Position numbers and translations under genes: made by a program
In this document: piece by piece, positions 45,242 through 54,779 of the stretch
Layout: every line of letters starts with the position of its first letter
Position numbering within the stretch: the stretch's first letter is position 1
NCBI RefSeq assembly: GCF_002261185.1
Contig: NZ_NEVQ01000013.1
Span: 1,178,001 to 1,242,000 of the forward strand
DNA length: 64,000 nucleotides
Origin: Bordetella genomosp. 4
GTDB lineage: Bacteria; Pseudomonadota; Gammaproteobacteria; Burkholderiales; Burkholderiaceae_B
Direction: 5' to 3'
Notes under the pieces: generated by a model
Database searches by the model: none
Seen by the model: only the letters and a program-made list of their open reading frames with translations
Told to the model about the DNA's origin: nothing

Positions 45242-46435
45242 ATGACCGCAACTCCTGTAACTCATCCTGCCCGCAAACGCCTGCTGTTGATCGCCGCTGG
45301 CGTATTCATCGTGCTGGCCGTCTTGTATGCCATCTGGTGGGTCTTGTTTGGCTCTCATGTGGAAAGTACCGACGATGCCTATGTGCATGGAAACCTGGTG
45401 CAAATTACCCCGCAGGTTCCCGGTACTGTGATCGCCATCGAAGCAGGCGACACCGAACATGTCTCGGCCGGCCAGGCCGTGATCCGGCTGGATCCGGCCG
45501 ATGCCGAGATCGCCCTGCAACAGGCCCAGGCCCAGCTGGCCCAGACCGTGCGCCAAGTCCGCACGCTGTACGTGCAAAACGATTCTCTGGCCGCCGATGT
45601 CAACGTTCAACGCGCCAACATCGAACGCGCGCAGGCTGACCTGAAACGCGCACAGAGTGACTTGCAACGGCGCCAGACACTGGCCAAATCCGGCGGCGTC
45701 AGCGGCGAAGAACTGCTGCATGCCCAGACCGAGCTGAAATCAGCACAGTCCGGCCTGGCGCAAGCCGAGGCCACACTGGCTGCCGCACAGGCCCGCCTGG
45801 CGACGAATCAGGCACTGACCAACGGCACAACCGTCACCGATCATCCTGATGTCCGCCAAGCAGCCGCCAGACTGCGTGACGCATGGCTCGCCCATACCCG
45901 CACGGTCCTGCCCGCCCCCGTGGACGGCCTGGTCGCGCGCCGCAGCGTGCAGGTCGGCCAACGTGTCGCCCCCGGCAACACGCTGATGAATGTCGTGCCA
46001 CTCGATCAAGTCTGGGTCGAGGCCAACTTCAAAGAAGGCCAATTACGCCACATGCATCCCGGCCAACGTGCCACGCTGGTCTCCGACATGTACGGTGACG
46101 ACGTTGTCTATCACGGCACCATCGTCGGCCTGGACGCCGGCACGGGCAGCGCGTTCTCGCTCCTGCCCGCACAGAATGCTACGGGCAACTGGATCAAAGT
46201 CGTACAGCGCGTACCGGTACGTATCGAACTCGATCCCGAGGAACTCAAGGCCCATCCGTTGCGCGTCGGCCTGTCGATGGACGTAGAGGTTGATGTCAGC
46301 CAGAAAGAGACGTCATCCGGCACACCAGCCCAGCCGCGCCATGAACCCGCCTGGTCGACGCATGTGTTTACCGATACCCAGGCTGGCGCAGATGCGTTGA
46401 TCGACAAAATCATCAAGGCCAATCTAGAACCATGA
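45242..46435 (+). CDS. emrA: EmrA-type membrane fusion protein
   Basis: From the ATG at 45242 the protein has 397 residues; a TTG at 45218 is an alternative. One N-terminal span (LLLIAAGVFIVLAVLYAIWWVLFG) is followed by ESTDDAYVHGNLVQITPQVPGTVIAIEAGDTEHVSAGQAV, the biotinyl-lipoyl domain. A long coiled coil (about residues 100-200) and PVDGLVARRSVQVGQRVAPGNTLMNVVPLDQVWVEANFKEGQL follow. It bridges EmrB and the outer-membrane duct. It overlaps emrB by four bases. Confidence 0.95.
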   Translation: MTATPVTHPARKRLLLIAAGVFIVLAVLYAIWWVLFGSHVESTDDAYVHGNLVQITPQVPGTVIAIEAGDTEHVSAGQAVIRLDPADAEIALQQAQAQLAQTVRQVRTLYVQNDSLAADVNVQRANIERAQADLKRAQSDLQRRQTLAKSGGVSGEELLHAQTELKSAQSGLAQAEATLAAAQARLATNQALTNGTTVTDHPDVRQAAARLRDAWLAHTRTVLPAPVDGLVARRSVQVGQRVAPGNTLMNVVPLDQVWVEANFKEGQLRHMHPGQRATLVSDMYGDDVVYHGTIVGLDAGTGSAFSLLPAQNATGNWIKVVQRVPVRIELDPEELKAHPLRVGLSMDVEVDVSQKETSSGTPAQPRHEPAWSTHVFTDTQAGADALIDKIIKANLEP

Positions 46436-48021
46436 GCGCGCCCCGTTCCTCTGGACAGCCCAGCGCGCCGCCCCCTCTAGAGGGGGCCACCCGCATCATA
46501 GGCTCCATCGCGCTGTCGACTGCGGTGTTCATGAACGTGCTGGACACCTCGATCGCCAACGTCTCGATCCCTACCATTTCCGGGGACTTGGGCGTCAGCA
46601 GCAGCCAGGGCACGTGGGTCATTACCTCGTTTGCGGTCGCCAACGCCATCACAGTGCCGCTCACCGGCTGGTTGACACAGCGGTTCGGCCAGGTCCGGCT
46701 ATTCCTTATTTCTACCTTGCTGTTCGTGCTGTCGTCATGGCTGTGCGGTTTTTCGCCGTCGCTGGAGGCGCTGATCGCCTTTCGCGTGCTGCAAGGCGCG
46801 GTCGCAGGCCCCATGATTCCGCTGTCACAGGCGCTGATGCTGGCCAGTTTCCCGAAATCCAAAGCCGGCATGGCGCTGGCGATCTGGTCCATGACCACGC
46901 TGGTGGCGCCCGTCGCCGGACCGCTGCTGGGTGGATGGATCTCGGATAACTACACCTGGCCCTGGATTTTCTACATCAACGTCCCTGTGGGCCTGCTGGC
47001 CGCGTGGATCAGTTGGCGAGTCTATCGTGACCGCGAGTCCGCCACCCGCAAGCTCCCCATCGACAAGGTCGGCCTGGTACTGCTGGTGGTCTGGGTGGGG
47101 TCCCTGCAGATCATGCTGGACAAGGGCAAAGAACTCGATTGGTTTGCCAGCCAGACCATTCAGTTGCTCGCCTTGGTCGCCTTTGTCGCGTTCGTGTTCT
47201 TTTTGATCTGGGAACTCACCGATGCCCATCCTATCGTCGACTTGCGCTTGTTCAAGGAGCGTAACTTCACGGTCGGTGCGGTGACGCTGGCGGTGGCGTA
47301 TGGCGTGTTCTTTGGTAATGTCGTGCTGCTGCCGCTCTGGCTGCAAAGCAATATGGGATACACGGCCACATACGCCGGTCTGGTCACCGCTCCCGTCGGG
47401 ATTCTGGCGATTCTGCTGACACCGCTGGTGGGCAAGCTACTGGCGACACGCGATGCGCGGGTTCTCGTCACCATCGCGTTCCTCATTTTCGCGCTGGTGT
47501 GTTTCATGCGATCCAGCTTCAACACCGATGTCGATATGCGGACCTTGATGATTCCTACCATCATCCAAGGAGCCGCGATGGCAGCGTTCTTCGTGCCGCT
47601 GACCTCGATCACCCTCTCGGGTCTGGAGCCATGGCGCATTCCCGCCGCCTCGGGGCTGTCGAATTTTGCCCGCCTGACAGCGGGCGCATTCGGCACCTCC
47701 ATTGCCACGACGGTATGGGAAAACCGCGCTACGCAACACCATGCCCGTTTGACCGAAATCGCCGGCCCGGGACATCAGCCGTTTGACCAGGCCCTAGATA
47801 CCCTGCAAAACGGAGTGGGAATGTCACACCAAGCCGCCCTCGCCCGGCTCGACGGCCTGATCAACACGCAGGCTTTCACCATGTCAGCCATTGACGTGTT
47901 CTACGCCTCAGGGGTGATTTTCATTCTGCTGACCGGGCTGGTGTGGTTCGCGCACGGCCGCAAGAAAACCGCAGCGGGCGGCGACGGCGGAGCCGCCGAA
48001 GCGGCAGCCGGCGCTCACTGA
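46432..48021 (+). CDS. emrB: EmrB-type MFS drug:proton antiporter (DHA2 family, 14 spans)
   Basis: The 529-residue protein has fourteen spans. FMNVLDTSIANVSIPTISGDLGVSSSQGTWVITSFAVANAITVPLTGWLTQRFGQVRLF is the DHA2 start with motif A, and LASFPKSKAGMALAIWSMTTLVAPVAGPLLGGWISDNYTWPWIFYINVPVG follows. The C-terminus is Gly/Ala-rich. It exports hydrophobic drugs and uncouplers. It is the last gene of the MarR-controlled operon. Confidence 0.96.
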   Translation: MSAPRSSGQPSAPPPLEGATRIIGSIALSTAVFMNVLDTSIANVSIPTISGDLGVSSSQGTWVITSFAVANAITVPLTGWLTQRFGQVRLFLISTLLFVLSSWLCGFSPSLEALIAFRVLQGAVAGPMIPLSQALMLASFPKSKAGMALAIWSMTTLVAPVAGPLLGGWISDNYTWPWIFYINVPVGLLAAWISWRVYRDRESATRKLPIDKVGLVLLVVWVGSLQIMLDKGKELDWFASQTIQLLALVAFVAFVFFLIWELTDAHPIVDLRLFKERNFTVGAVTLAVAYGVFFGNVVLLPLWLQSNMGYTATYAGLVTAPVGILAILLTPLVGKLLATRDARVLVTIAFLIFALVCFMRSSFNTDVDMRTLMIPTIIQGAAMAAFFVPLTSITLSGLEPWRIPAASGLSNFARLTAGAFGTSIATTVWENRATQHHARLTEIAGPGHQPFDQALDTLQNGVGMSHQAALARLDGLINTQAFTMSAIDVFYASGVIFILLTGLVWFAHGRKKTAAGGDGGAAEAAAGAH

Positions 48022-48170
48022 GTCCCAAACGACGCACGAATGCCCCGACAGCGATAAACTGCCACCTTTGTGTGCGTAAACGACGAACACAACGGCGGGG
48101 CCGGAATCTTCTGGCCCCGCCGTAGATTCCCACTCGCGCACCTCATCAGTCGAACAACATCTGGAGAACA
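48022..48170 (+). promoter_or_regulatory. Intergenic region before the tartrate dehydrogenase gene
   Basis: 149 bases without a gene. It presumably carries the dehydrogenase promoter; I see no clear boxes, repeat or terminator for emrB. Confidence 0.3.
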
Positions 48171-49247
48171 GTGGTGGCAGGAACCAAGCACAAAATCGCA
48201 GTCATCGCCGGTGACGGCATCGGCAAAGAAGTCGTTCCCGAGGGATTGCGCGTCCTGGACGCGGTGGCAACGCGCTTCGGCATTGATTTTCAGTGGGATC
48301 ATTTCGACTGGAGCTGCGACCACTACGCCAAGCACGGCAAAATGATGCCTGACGACTGGGCGACCCAGATCGGCGGCCACGAGGCAATTTTCTTTGGCGC
48401 CATCGGCTGGCCCGCGACCGTGCCCGATCACGAGGCACTGTGGGGCTCGTTGTTCCAGTTCCGCCGCCATTTCGACCAATACATCAACCTGCGCCCCGTG
48501 CGCCTGATGCCCGGCGTGCCATCGCCCCTGGCCAATCGCAAACCCGGCGATATCGATTTCTTCATCGTCCGCGAAAACACCGAAGGCGAATACTCCAATA
48601 GCGGCGGCCGCCTGTTTGCCGGCACCGAGCGCGAAGTCGTCATCCAGGAAAGCGTCTTTACCCGCATCGGCGCCGACCGCGTATTGAAATTCGCCTTTGA
48701 CCTGGCGCAAAAACGCGGCAAACACCTCACCGCAGCAACCAAGTCCAACGGCATTTCGATTTCCATGCCCTGGTGGGACGAGCGCGTCGCCGACATCGCT
48801 ACCCAGTATCCCGACGTGCGCTGGGACAAATATCACATCGACATTCTGTGCGCGCACTTCGTGCAGCACCCGGACTGGTTCGATGTGGTCGTCGCATCGA
48901 ACCTGTTTGGCGATATCCTGTCTGACCTGGGCCCGGCCTGCACCGGCACCATCGGCATCGCTCCCTCGGCGAACTTGAACCCGGAACGCAAATTCCCCTC
49001 GCTGTTCGAGCCCGTGCACGGCTCCGCCCCCGACATCTACGGCAAAGGCATCGCCAACCCGATCGGCCAGATCTGGAGCGGCGCGCTGATGCTGGATTTC
49101 CTGGGCTATCCGGATGCGTCCAAGGCCGTGGTCAGCGCCATTGAAACCGTACTCGCCGAAGGTCCGCGCACCCGCGACATGCAAGGTACGGCCTCCACGG
49201 AAGAAGTCGGCAAAGCCATCGCCGGGATCATCGCAGCCGGCAAATAA
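48171..49247 (+). CDS. Tartrate/D-malate dehydrogenase (decarboxylating, NAD-dependent)
   Basis: The 358-residue member of the isopropylmalate/isocitrate dehydrogenase family starts HKIAVIAGDGIGKEVVPEGLRVLDAV. RENTEGEYSNSGGRLFAGTEREVVIQESVFTR carries the Arg and Ser substrate residues, and DVVVASNLFGDILSDLGPACTGTIGIAPSANLNP the metal Asp. It resembles tartrate dehydrogenase/D-malate dehydrogenase rather than LeuB. The start is GTG at 48171 or the adjacent GTG at 48174, after CTGGAGA. Stand-alone gene. Confidence 0.9.
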   Translation: MVAGTKHKIAVIAGDGIGKEVVPEGLRVLDAVATRFGIDFQWDHFDWSCDHYAKHGKMMPDDWATQIGGHEAIFFGAIGWPATVPDHEALWGSLFQFRRHFDQYINLRPVRLMPGVPSPLANRKPGDIDFFIVRENTEGEYSNSGGRLFAGTEREVVIQESVFTRIGADRVLKFAFDLAQKRGKHLTAATKSNGISISMPWWDERVADIATQYPDVRWDKYHIDILCAHFVQHPDWFDVVVASNLFGDILSDLGPACTGTIGIAPSANLNPERKFPSLFEPVHGSAPDIYGKGIANPIGQIWSGALMLDFLGYPDASKAVVSAIETVLAEGPRTRDMQGTASTEEVGKAIAGIIAAGK

Positions 49248-49460
49248 GCCGCCTCGGGGCAGATATCCAGCCCCGCGTACGCATCGGGCGCGTGGATAAA
49301 ACGTCTCGCAGAAATTGGAATGACGTTCAATTTCCGAAGGACACCTCATCCACGTGCCCGCAGTGTTTCATCACCCTGGCCTGCGCTCCCAGCCGGCACC
49401 GCCAGCGGCGATCACGAACGCAACCATGATGAACCGGACCGACCGATCACAACGCTACGG

Positions 49461-50393
49461 TCAATAACCACGCTCGCGCGCAATCAAGCCCGTCAAAGGT
49501 TGGCCTTTGAAAAAACGCTCGATTTTGTCGACCACCTGCGCAAGCGTCTCATGTTGCAAGGTGATTGCCGAAACGTGCGGCGTGATGGTGACGGCAGGAT
49601 GCGTCCAGAACGGATGACCGGCAGGCAAGGGCTCTTGGCGAAACACATCCAGCGTCGCTCCCTGCACGCGCCCCGTACCGAGCAGTGCAAGCAAGTCCTC
49701 TTCCACGAGATGGTCGCCACGCCCCATGTTGACGATATGCGCTTGCGGCAACAATTGCTCTAGCGTCTCGCGCCGCAAGATATTGCGCGTTTCGGGTGTC
49801 AGCGGCAAGGTATTGATCAACACCCGCGTACGCGCCAGAAACGCCGGCAATTGTTCTGTTCCCGCAAAGCTTTCTACTCCGGCAGGAACCTTGCCGCTGC
49901 GCGACCATCCGGCTACAGGGTAGTCCAGTGCGGCCAGCGTCTGCGCGACCTTGGTTCCCATGACCCCTGTGCCCAACACACCGATCGGCCATGCTTCACG
50001 CCGCAATTCGGGCAAGGGCTGCCACACGCCAGCACCTTGCTGAGCGACATAATCATCGAATTGCCGGCTCGCACGTGTCACCGCCCAGACGGCATACTCC
50101 GCCATCTGCACGGCCATGCCGGCGTCTTCAAGGCGCACGATAGGCAGTTCGGCGGGCAGCGACGGCAGCTTCAGCAGCCCATCAACGCCCGCGCCGAGAT
50201 TAAACACCACTCGCAGTTTGCGCTCACGCTCGAAAAACTCGGCTGGTGGCGACCACACCACCGCGACGTCAGCGTCTTGCGGCGGCAGATCGGCATGCCA
50301 TAACGCTACCTCGGCATGCGGCATCACCGCCGCCAGCGGCCGGACCCATTTTTCCTCTGCGGCACTATTCGTCGAAACAACCAGAATTTTCAT
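49461..50393 (-). CDS. ghrA: Glyoxylate/hydroxypyruvate reductase A
   Basis: The 310-residue D-2-hydroxyacid dehydrogenase starts MKILVVSTNSAAEEKWVRPL. It has FNLGAGVDGLLKLPSLP, the nucleotide motif IGVLGTGVMGTKVAQTLAALDYPVAGWSRSGK, and NMGRGDHLVEEDLLALLGTGRVQGATLDVFRQEPLPAGHPFW with the catalytic Glu. TPHVSAIT provides the His. This is the GhrA branch, reducing glyoxylate and hydroxypyruvate with NADPH. It converges on the tartrate dehydrogenase gene; no terminator is obvious between them. Confidence 0.94.
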   Translation of the reverse strand: MKILVVSTNSAAEEKWVRPLAAVMPHAEVALWHADLPPQDADVAVVWSPPAEFFERERKLRVVFNLGAGVDGLLKLPSLPAELPIVRLEDAGMAVQMAEYAVWAVTRASRQFDDYVAQQGAGVWQPLPELRREAWPIGVLGTGVMGTKVAQTLAALDYPVAGWSRSGKVPAGVESFAGTEQLPAFLARTRVLINTLPLTPETRNILRRETLEQLLPQAHIVNMGRGDHLVEEDLLALLGTGRVQGATLDVFRQEPLPAGHPFWTHPAVTITPHVSAITLQHETLAQVVDKIERFFKGQPLTGLIARERGY

Positions 50394-50454
50394 TGCAAGG
50401 CCCTCGTGTCAGCATCAACCCTCTATGCTGCCATAGTCTTGCAATCCGACCCGG

Positions 50455-50528
50455 CTGAGCGTGGACCCTCGCAGGCTAATCCTGGCCGCGCTCAGCGTGG
50501 ATCCCCTCGCAGGCGAGTCTTGGCTGCG
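50455..50528. repeat. Two adjacent imperfect direct repeats
   Basis: CTGAGCGTGGACC-CTCGCAGG (unit 50455-50490) is followed directly by CTCAGCGTGGATCCCCTCGCAG (unit 50491-50528). The units agree in most positions over about 36 bases. They lie between ghrA and the HerA-like gene, outside coding sequence. Confidence 0.6.
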
Positions 50529-50580
50529 AACACAAATCACGCCGGTGCCACGCGTCAGCGTGGCGTACGACGCCCGGCAA

Positions 50581-52110
50581 TCAACGCCGCTTCGATCCCA
50601 GCAACGAGCCCAGCACCCCGCGCACCAACTGCCGCGCCATCGAACGTGCCGTGCTCTTGACGACAGACTGCACCACGCCGTCACGCTTGCCGCCACGCGG
50701 GCCGGTAGAGCCAAACAGCAATTCGTTCAAGCCGTCCATCACCCCGCCCGACTCGCTCTGCTCCGCCGTTCCCTTCTGCGCACCCGCAGCCTTGCCTGCT
50801 GCAGATCCAGCCGTCGCATTTGCCACATCGGTGCTGGCACGAGCGGACAACACCTCGTATGCCGACTCGCGATCGACCGCCTTCGCATACTTGGCCGACA
50901 TGGTGGGATCCTGACGCAGCGCCTGCCGCTCCGCGTCCGTGGCCGGTCCGATACGGCTGCCCGGCGGCATGATCCATGCGCGCTGCGTGGGCTCTGGTCG
51001 GCCTTTGGCATCGAGCAGCGACACCAGGGCCTCGCCCACACCCAGTTCCGTAATGGCCGCTTCGATATCCAGTCCCGGATTCGGACGCATGGTCTCTGCG
51101 GCAGTTTTGACCGCCTTCTGGTCGCGTGGCGTAAACGCGCGTAGCGCATGCTGCACACGATTGCCCAACTGACCCAATACCGTATCCGGGATATCCAGAG
51201 GATTCTGGGTCACGAAATACACGCCCACCCCTTTGGATCGCACCAACCGCACAACCTGTTCTATCTTGTCCAACAGCGCCTTGGGCGCATCGTTGAACAA
51301 CAGATGCGCTTCGTCAAAGAAAAACACCAGTTTGGGTTGATCCACATCACCCACTTCGGGCAGCTTTTCGTACAGATCGGCCAGCATCCACAACAGGAAT
51401 ACGCTGTACAGACGCGGCGCCTGCATCAACTTGTCGGCTGCCAGAATATTGATGATGCCGCGCCCCTGCGCGTCGGTGCGCATCAGATCTGCGACATCCA
51501 GCATCGGTTCGCCAAAAAACTGCTCGGCGCCTTGCGACTCCAGTGTCAGCAAATTGCGCTGGATCGCGCCCACCGATGCCGAGGACACGTTGCCATACTT
51601 GGTCTTCAGTTCCGCGGCCCGGTCGGCCACGTTTTGCAGCATGGCGCGCAGGTCCTTCAGATCCAGCAGCAGCTGTCCTTCGTCGTCGGCCACTCGAAAC
51701 ACCAAGGTCAACACGCCCTCTTGGGTATCGTTCAGCTCGAGCATGCGCGACAACAACAAGGGCCCCATGTCAGAGATCGTCGCGCGCACGGGCAGGCCCT
51801 GCTCACCAAACACATCCCATAGCACGGCCGGGTTCCCGCCCCAGACCGGCTCGGGCAACCCGTTGTTTTTCAGGCGTTCCTGCAACTTGGGCGACGCCGT
51901 CCCTTGCTGGGAAACGCCCGTCAGATCACCCTTGATGTCAGCCAGGAACACCGGCGTGCCCATACGGGAAAAGGCCTCGGCCAGCACCTGCAAGGTGACC
52001 GTTTTACCCGTTCCCGTCGCCCCTGTGATACAGCCGTGGCGATTCGCCAATGCCGGCAACAAGGCCAATTGAGTCTCGTTATTTTTTGCAATGACAATGG
52101 GATCAGGCAT
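50581..52110 (-). CDS. HerA/YjgR-like ATPase (DUF853)
   Basis: From the ATG at 52110 the protein has 509 residues. Walker A is GATGTGKT (30-37) and Walker B is [13 protein letters not shown] near residue 268. [32 protein letters not shown] is typical of the YjgR/DUF853 group of FtsK-HerA ATPases, which hold nucleotide-driven motors of unsettled function. The C-terminus is Ala/Gly- and Arg-rich. A nuclease partner such as NurA is not present. Two copies of the GC-rich repeat lie just upstream. Confidence 0.9.
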   Translation of the reverse strand: MPDPIVIAKNNETQLALLPALANRHGCITGATGTGKTVTLQVLAEAFSRMGTPVFLADIKGDLTGVSQQGTASPKLQERLKNNGLPEPVWGGNPAVLWDVFGEQGLPVRATISDMGPLLLSRMLELNDTQEGVLTLVFRVADDEGQLLLDLKDLRAMLQNVADRAAELKTKYGNVSSASVGAIQRNLLTLESQGAEQFFGEPMLDVADLMRTDAQGRGIINILAADKLMQAPRLYSVFLLWMLADLYEKLPEVGDVDQPKLVFFFDEAHLLFNDAPKALLDKIEQVVRLVRSKGVGVYFVTQNPLDIPDTVLGQLGNRVQHALRAFTPRDQKAVKTAAETMRPNPGLDIEAAITELGVGEALVSLLDAKGRPEPTQRAWIMPPGSRIGPATDAERQALRQDPTMSAKYAKAVDRESAYEVLSARASTDVANATAGSAAGKAAGAQKGTAEQSESGGVMDGLNELLFGSTGPRGGKRDGVVQSVVKSTARSMARQLVRGVLGSLLGSKRR

Positions 52111-52135
52111 CAGTGCTCTCCGACAGCAAGACAAG

Positions 52136-52204
52136 GCCCCCACGCCGCGCCTTCGGCTTGCTGCCCCCCCAGGGGGCGCTTTTGCCTTGAGGCGGCTCGG
52201 CGGC
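52136..52204. repeat. GC-rich intergenic repeat, copy 1
   Basis: A 69-base unit (GCCCCCACGCCGCGCCTTCG at its start, CTTGAGGCGGCTCGGCGGC at its end) is repeated at 52213-52280 with one base more in the C-run (seven versus six). The middle CCCCCC-AGGGGG can form a hairpin. A shorter relative lies at 1456. The units are 77 bases apart. Confidence 0.88.
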
Positions 52205-52212
52205 AGAAAAAT

Positions 52213-52280
52213 GCCCCCACGCCGCGCCTTCGGCTTGCTGCCCCCCAGGGGGCGCTTTTGCCTTGAGGCGGCTCGGCGGC
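52213..52280. repeat. GC-rich intergenic repeat, copy 2
   Basis: 68 bases, identical to copy 1 apart from one C, so the duplication is recent or kept alike. It lies between the HerA-like gene start and yebC. Confidence 0.88.
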
Positions 52281-52471
52281 AAAAAACAGTGCCGCAAGTG
52301 TAGAGCGTAAGGGCAGCCTTGTGCGGACTTTGAAGATAGGAAAACGGCAGGAATTGTCAATGCCGGGCCGTGCAATGGTCTGGCAGGCGCACAGAACGCA
52401 CATCCGGCCACTCGTCTGTCCTCCAACCACGGTAAAATGCCGGTTTTGCAGACATTTTCATCTGGGACACC
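52281..52471 (+). promoter_or_regulatory. Intergenic region upstream of yebC
   Basis: 191 bases outside the repeats. It probably holds the yebC promoter; no clear boxes were recognised. Confidence 0.3.
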
Positions 52472-53203
52472 ATGGCCGGACACAGTAAATGGGCCAATAT
52501 TCAGCACCGCAAAGGCCGCCAAGACGCCAAACGCGGAAAGCTCTGGACCAAAATCATTCGTGAAATCACCGTCGCGGCGCGTGCCGGCGGCCCGGATCCC
52601 GACAGCAATCCGCGCCTGCGGATGGCCTGGGATAAGGCCACCGACGCCAATATGCCCAAGGACAACATCCAACGCGCCATCCAGCGCGGCGCAGGCGGCA
52701 CCGACGGCGCCAACTACGAAGAAGTCCGCTACGAGGGCTACGGCATCGGCGGCGCGGCCGTCATCGTCGATTGCATGACGGACAATCGCACCCGTACCGT
52801 TGCCGAGGTCCGTCACGCCTTCTCCAAAAACGGCGGCAACCTGGGTCAAGAAGGCTCCGTTGCCTTCATGTTCAAACATTGCGGCCAGTTTGTGTTCGCA
52901 CCGGGCACCCCCGAGGACGCCGTCATGGAAGCCGCCCTCGAAGCCGGCGCCGAAGACGTGACCACCGATGACGAAGGCGTCATCGAAGTCATCTGCGCCC
53001 CAACGGACTACGCCGCCGTGCGCCAGGCGTTCGAATCGGCCGGCCTGAAGGCCGAGGTCGACGGCATCATCATGAAGCCGCAAAACGAAACCGAGCTCAC
53101 TGGCGACGACGCCGTCAAGATGCAAAAGCTGCTCGACGCGCTGGAGAGCCTGGACGACGTGCAGGAAGTCTATACCACCGTTGTATTTGACGAAGCCCAG
53201 TAG
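52472..53203 (+). CDS. yebC: YebC/PmpR-family translation/transcription factor
   Basis: The 243-residue protein starts [23 protein letters not shown] and has [43 protein letters not shown], the family signature. [30 protein letters not shown] follows. Family members bind DNA and were recently linked to relief of ribosome stalling at proline stretches. It precedes purD by 139 bases. Confidence 0.96.
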   Translation: MAGHSKWANIQHRKGRQDAKRGKLWTKIIREITVAARAGGPDPDSNPRLRMAWDKATDANMPKDNIQRAIQRGAGGTDGANYEEVRYEGYGIGGAAVIVDCMTDNRTRTVAEVRHAFSKNGGNLGQEGSVAFMFKHCGQFVFAPGTPEDAVMEAALEAGAEDVTTDDEGVIEVICAPTDYAAVRQAFESAGLKAEVDGIIMKPQNETELTGDDAVKMQKLLDALESLDDVQEVYTTVVFDEAQ

Positions 53204-53342
53204 TTAACCGTCATACCCCAGGGACATATGTCCCCGGGCGGGTCTGCAGTAAAAACCGACCGGCGAAACGGGGCGACCCGTCAGCCTTTTGTGCCAAGCC
53301 TGTGGCGGCAACGCCCTGGCCTCTTTAAGAAGTCATCGAAAA

Positions 53343-54644
53343 ATGAAACTCCTGGTAATCGGCTCTGGCGGCCGCGAACACGCCCTGGCTTGGCGCCTGG
53401 CCCGCTCGCCCCGTGTCCACAAGGTCTATGTCGCGCCCGGCAATGGCGGCACCGAGCAGGGCGACCTGCTGCAAAACGTGCCGCTCACCAGCCCAGAGGA
53501 TCTGGCTGATTTCGTCGAGCGCGAGGGAGTTTCTCTGACGGTCGTAGGCCCCGAGGCCCCTCTGGCAGCCGGCGTCGTCGACGTCTTTCGTGAACGCAAA
53601 CTGAAAATCTTCGGCCCGACCAAGGCCGCCGCTCAGCTGGAAAGCTCCAAGGACTACGCCAAGGCCTTCATGGTGCGCCATGGCATTCCCACGGCCCGCT
53701 ACGAAACCTTCACCGATCCGGCCAAGGCGCACGCCTACGTCGACCAGGAAGGCGCGCCCATCGTGATCAAGGCAGATGGCCTGGCCGCTGGCAAAGGTGT
53801 CGTCGTCGCCGCCGACCTGGCCGAAGCCCACGCCGCCATTGACGCCATGCTCGGCGACGGTAGCATGGGTGAGGCCGGTGCCCGCGTCGTCATCGAAGAA
53901 TGCCTCGTCGGCGAAGAAGCCAGCTTCATCGTCATGTGCGACGGCCGCAACGTCCTGGCGCTGGCCACCAGCCAAGACCACAAGCGCCTGAAGGACGGCG
54001 ATGCCGGTCCCAACACGGGCGGCATGGGCGCCTATTCGCCCGCCCCTATCGTCACGCCCGAACTCCATCACCGCATCATGCGCGAAATCATTCTGCCCAC
54101 CGTACAGGGCATGGCGCGCGACGGTATTCCCTACACGGGTTTCCTGTACGCCGGCCTGATGATCGCGCCGGGCGACGATCCGGATCGCGCTATCAAGACG
54201 CTGGAATTCAATTGCCGCATGGGCGACCCCGAAACCCAGCCCATCATGATGCGCGTCAAAAGCGATCTGCTCGATGCGCTCGAGCACGCCGTCGAGGGCA
54301 CGCTTGACCAGGCCGACATCACCTGGGATCGACGTACCGCGCTGGGCGTCGTTCTGGCCGCGCACAACTACCCCGGCACCCCGCGCAACGGCGACACCAT
54401 TGCGCCGCTGCCAGCCGAAACCGAAGACTGCACCATTTTCCACGCAGGCACCCGCCTGGAGAACGGTCAATTGAAAACCTCTGGCGGCCGCGTGCTTTGC
54501 GTCACCGCATTGGGCGACTCCGTCCGCATGGCGCGCGAGCGCGCTTATGCTGCCGTTGACGGCGTGCATTTCGATGGCCGCCAATACCGGACAGACATCG
54601 GATGGCGCGCGCTGAAACCGTCCCAACAAAAGGCCAAACCTTAA
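53343..54644 (+). CDS. purD: Phosphoribosylamine-glycine ligase
   Basis: From the ATG at 53343 the protein has 433 residues, the usual length. It starts KLLVIGSGGREHALAWRLARSPRVHKVYVAPGNGGTEQG. ATP-grasp residues include PIVIKADGLAAGKGVVVA and EFNCRMGDPETQPIMMR. It catalyses the second step of purine synthesis. A terminator follows. Confidence 0.97.
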   Translation: MKLLVIGSGGREHALAWRLARSPRVHKVYVAPGNGGTEQGDLLQNVPLTSPEDLADFVEREGVSLTVVGPEAPLAAGVVDVFRERKLKIFGPTKAAAQLESSKDYAKAFMVRHGIPTARYETFTDPAKAHAYVDQEGAPIVIKADGLAAGKGVVVAADLAEAHAAIDAMLGDGSMGEAGARVVIEECLVGEEASFIVMCDGRNVLALATSQDHKRLKDGDAGPNTGGMGAYSPAPIVTPELHHRIMREIILPTVQGMARDGIPYTGFLYAGLMIAPGDDPDRAIKTLEFNCRMGDPETQPIMMRVKSDLLDALEHAVEGTLDQADITWDRRTALGVVLAAHNYPGTPRNGDTIAPLPAETEDCTIFHAGTRLENGQLKTSGGRVLCVTALGDSVRMARERAYAAVDGVHFDGRQYRTDIGWRALKPSQQKAKP

Positions 54645-54696
54645 TCAAACGCAAAGCATTGGTGGCCCCTCAGGCTTAAGCTATCCAGGTCACGCG

Positions 54697-54744
54697 GCGT
54701 CAGCTCCTCGCCAACCGCCGCGCCCTACGCTGCTGACGCTTTTT
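54697..54744 (+). terminator. Terminator after purD
   Basis: GCGTCAGC at 54697-54704 pairs with GCTGACGC at 54732-54739 across a GC-rich loop that can also pair internally. TTTTT follows at 54740-54744. It lies 35 bases before hemF, so hemF probably has its own promoter or depends on read-through. Confidence 0.65.
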
Positions 54745-54779
54745 GTCAGCAACCAGCCTGAATCCCATCTGGACACCGC

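Noticed and set aside
52136-52280. CRISPR-like repeat pair
   Set aside because: Only two units with a spacer of eight bases, and no cas genes; a dispersed intergenic repeat fits better.
52103-53125. Long minus-strand frame across the repeats and yebC
   Set aside because: It runs through the GC-rich repeats and lies antisense to yebC, whose family is certain.
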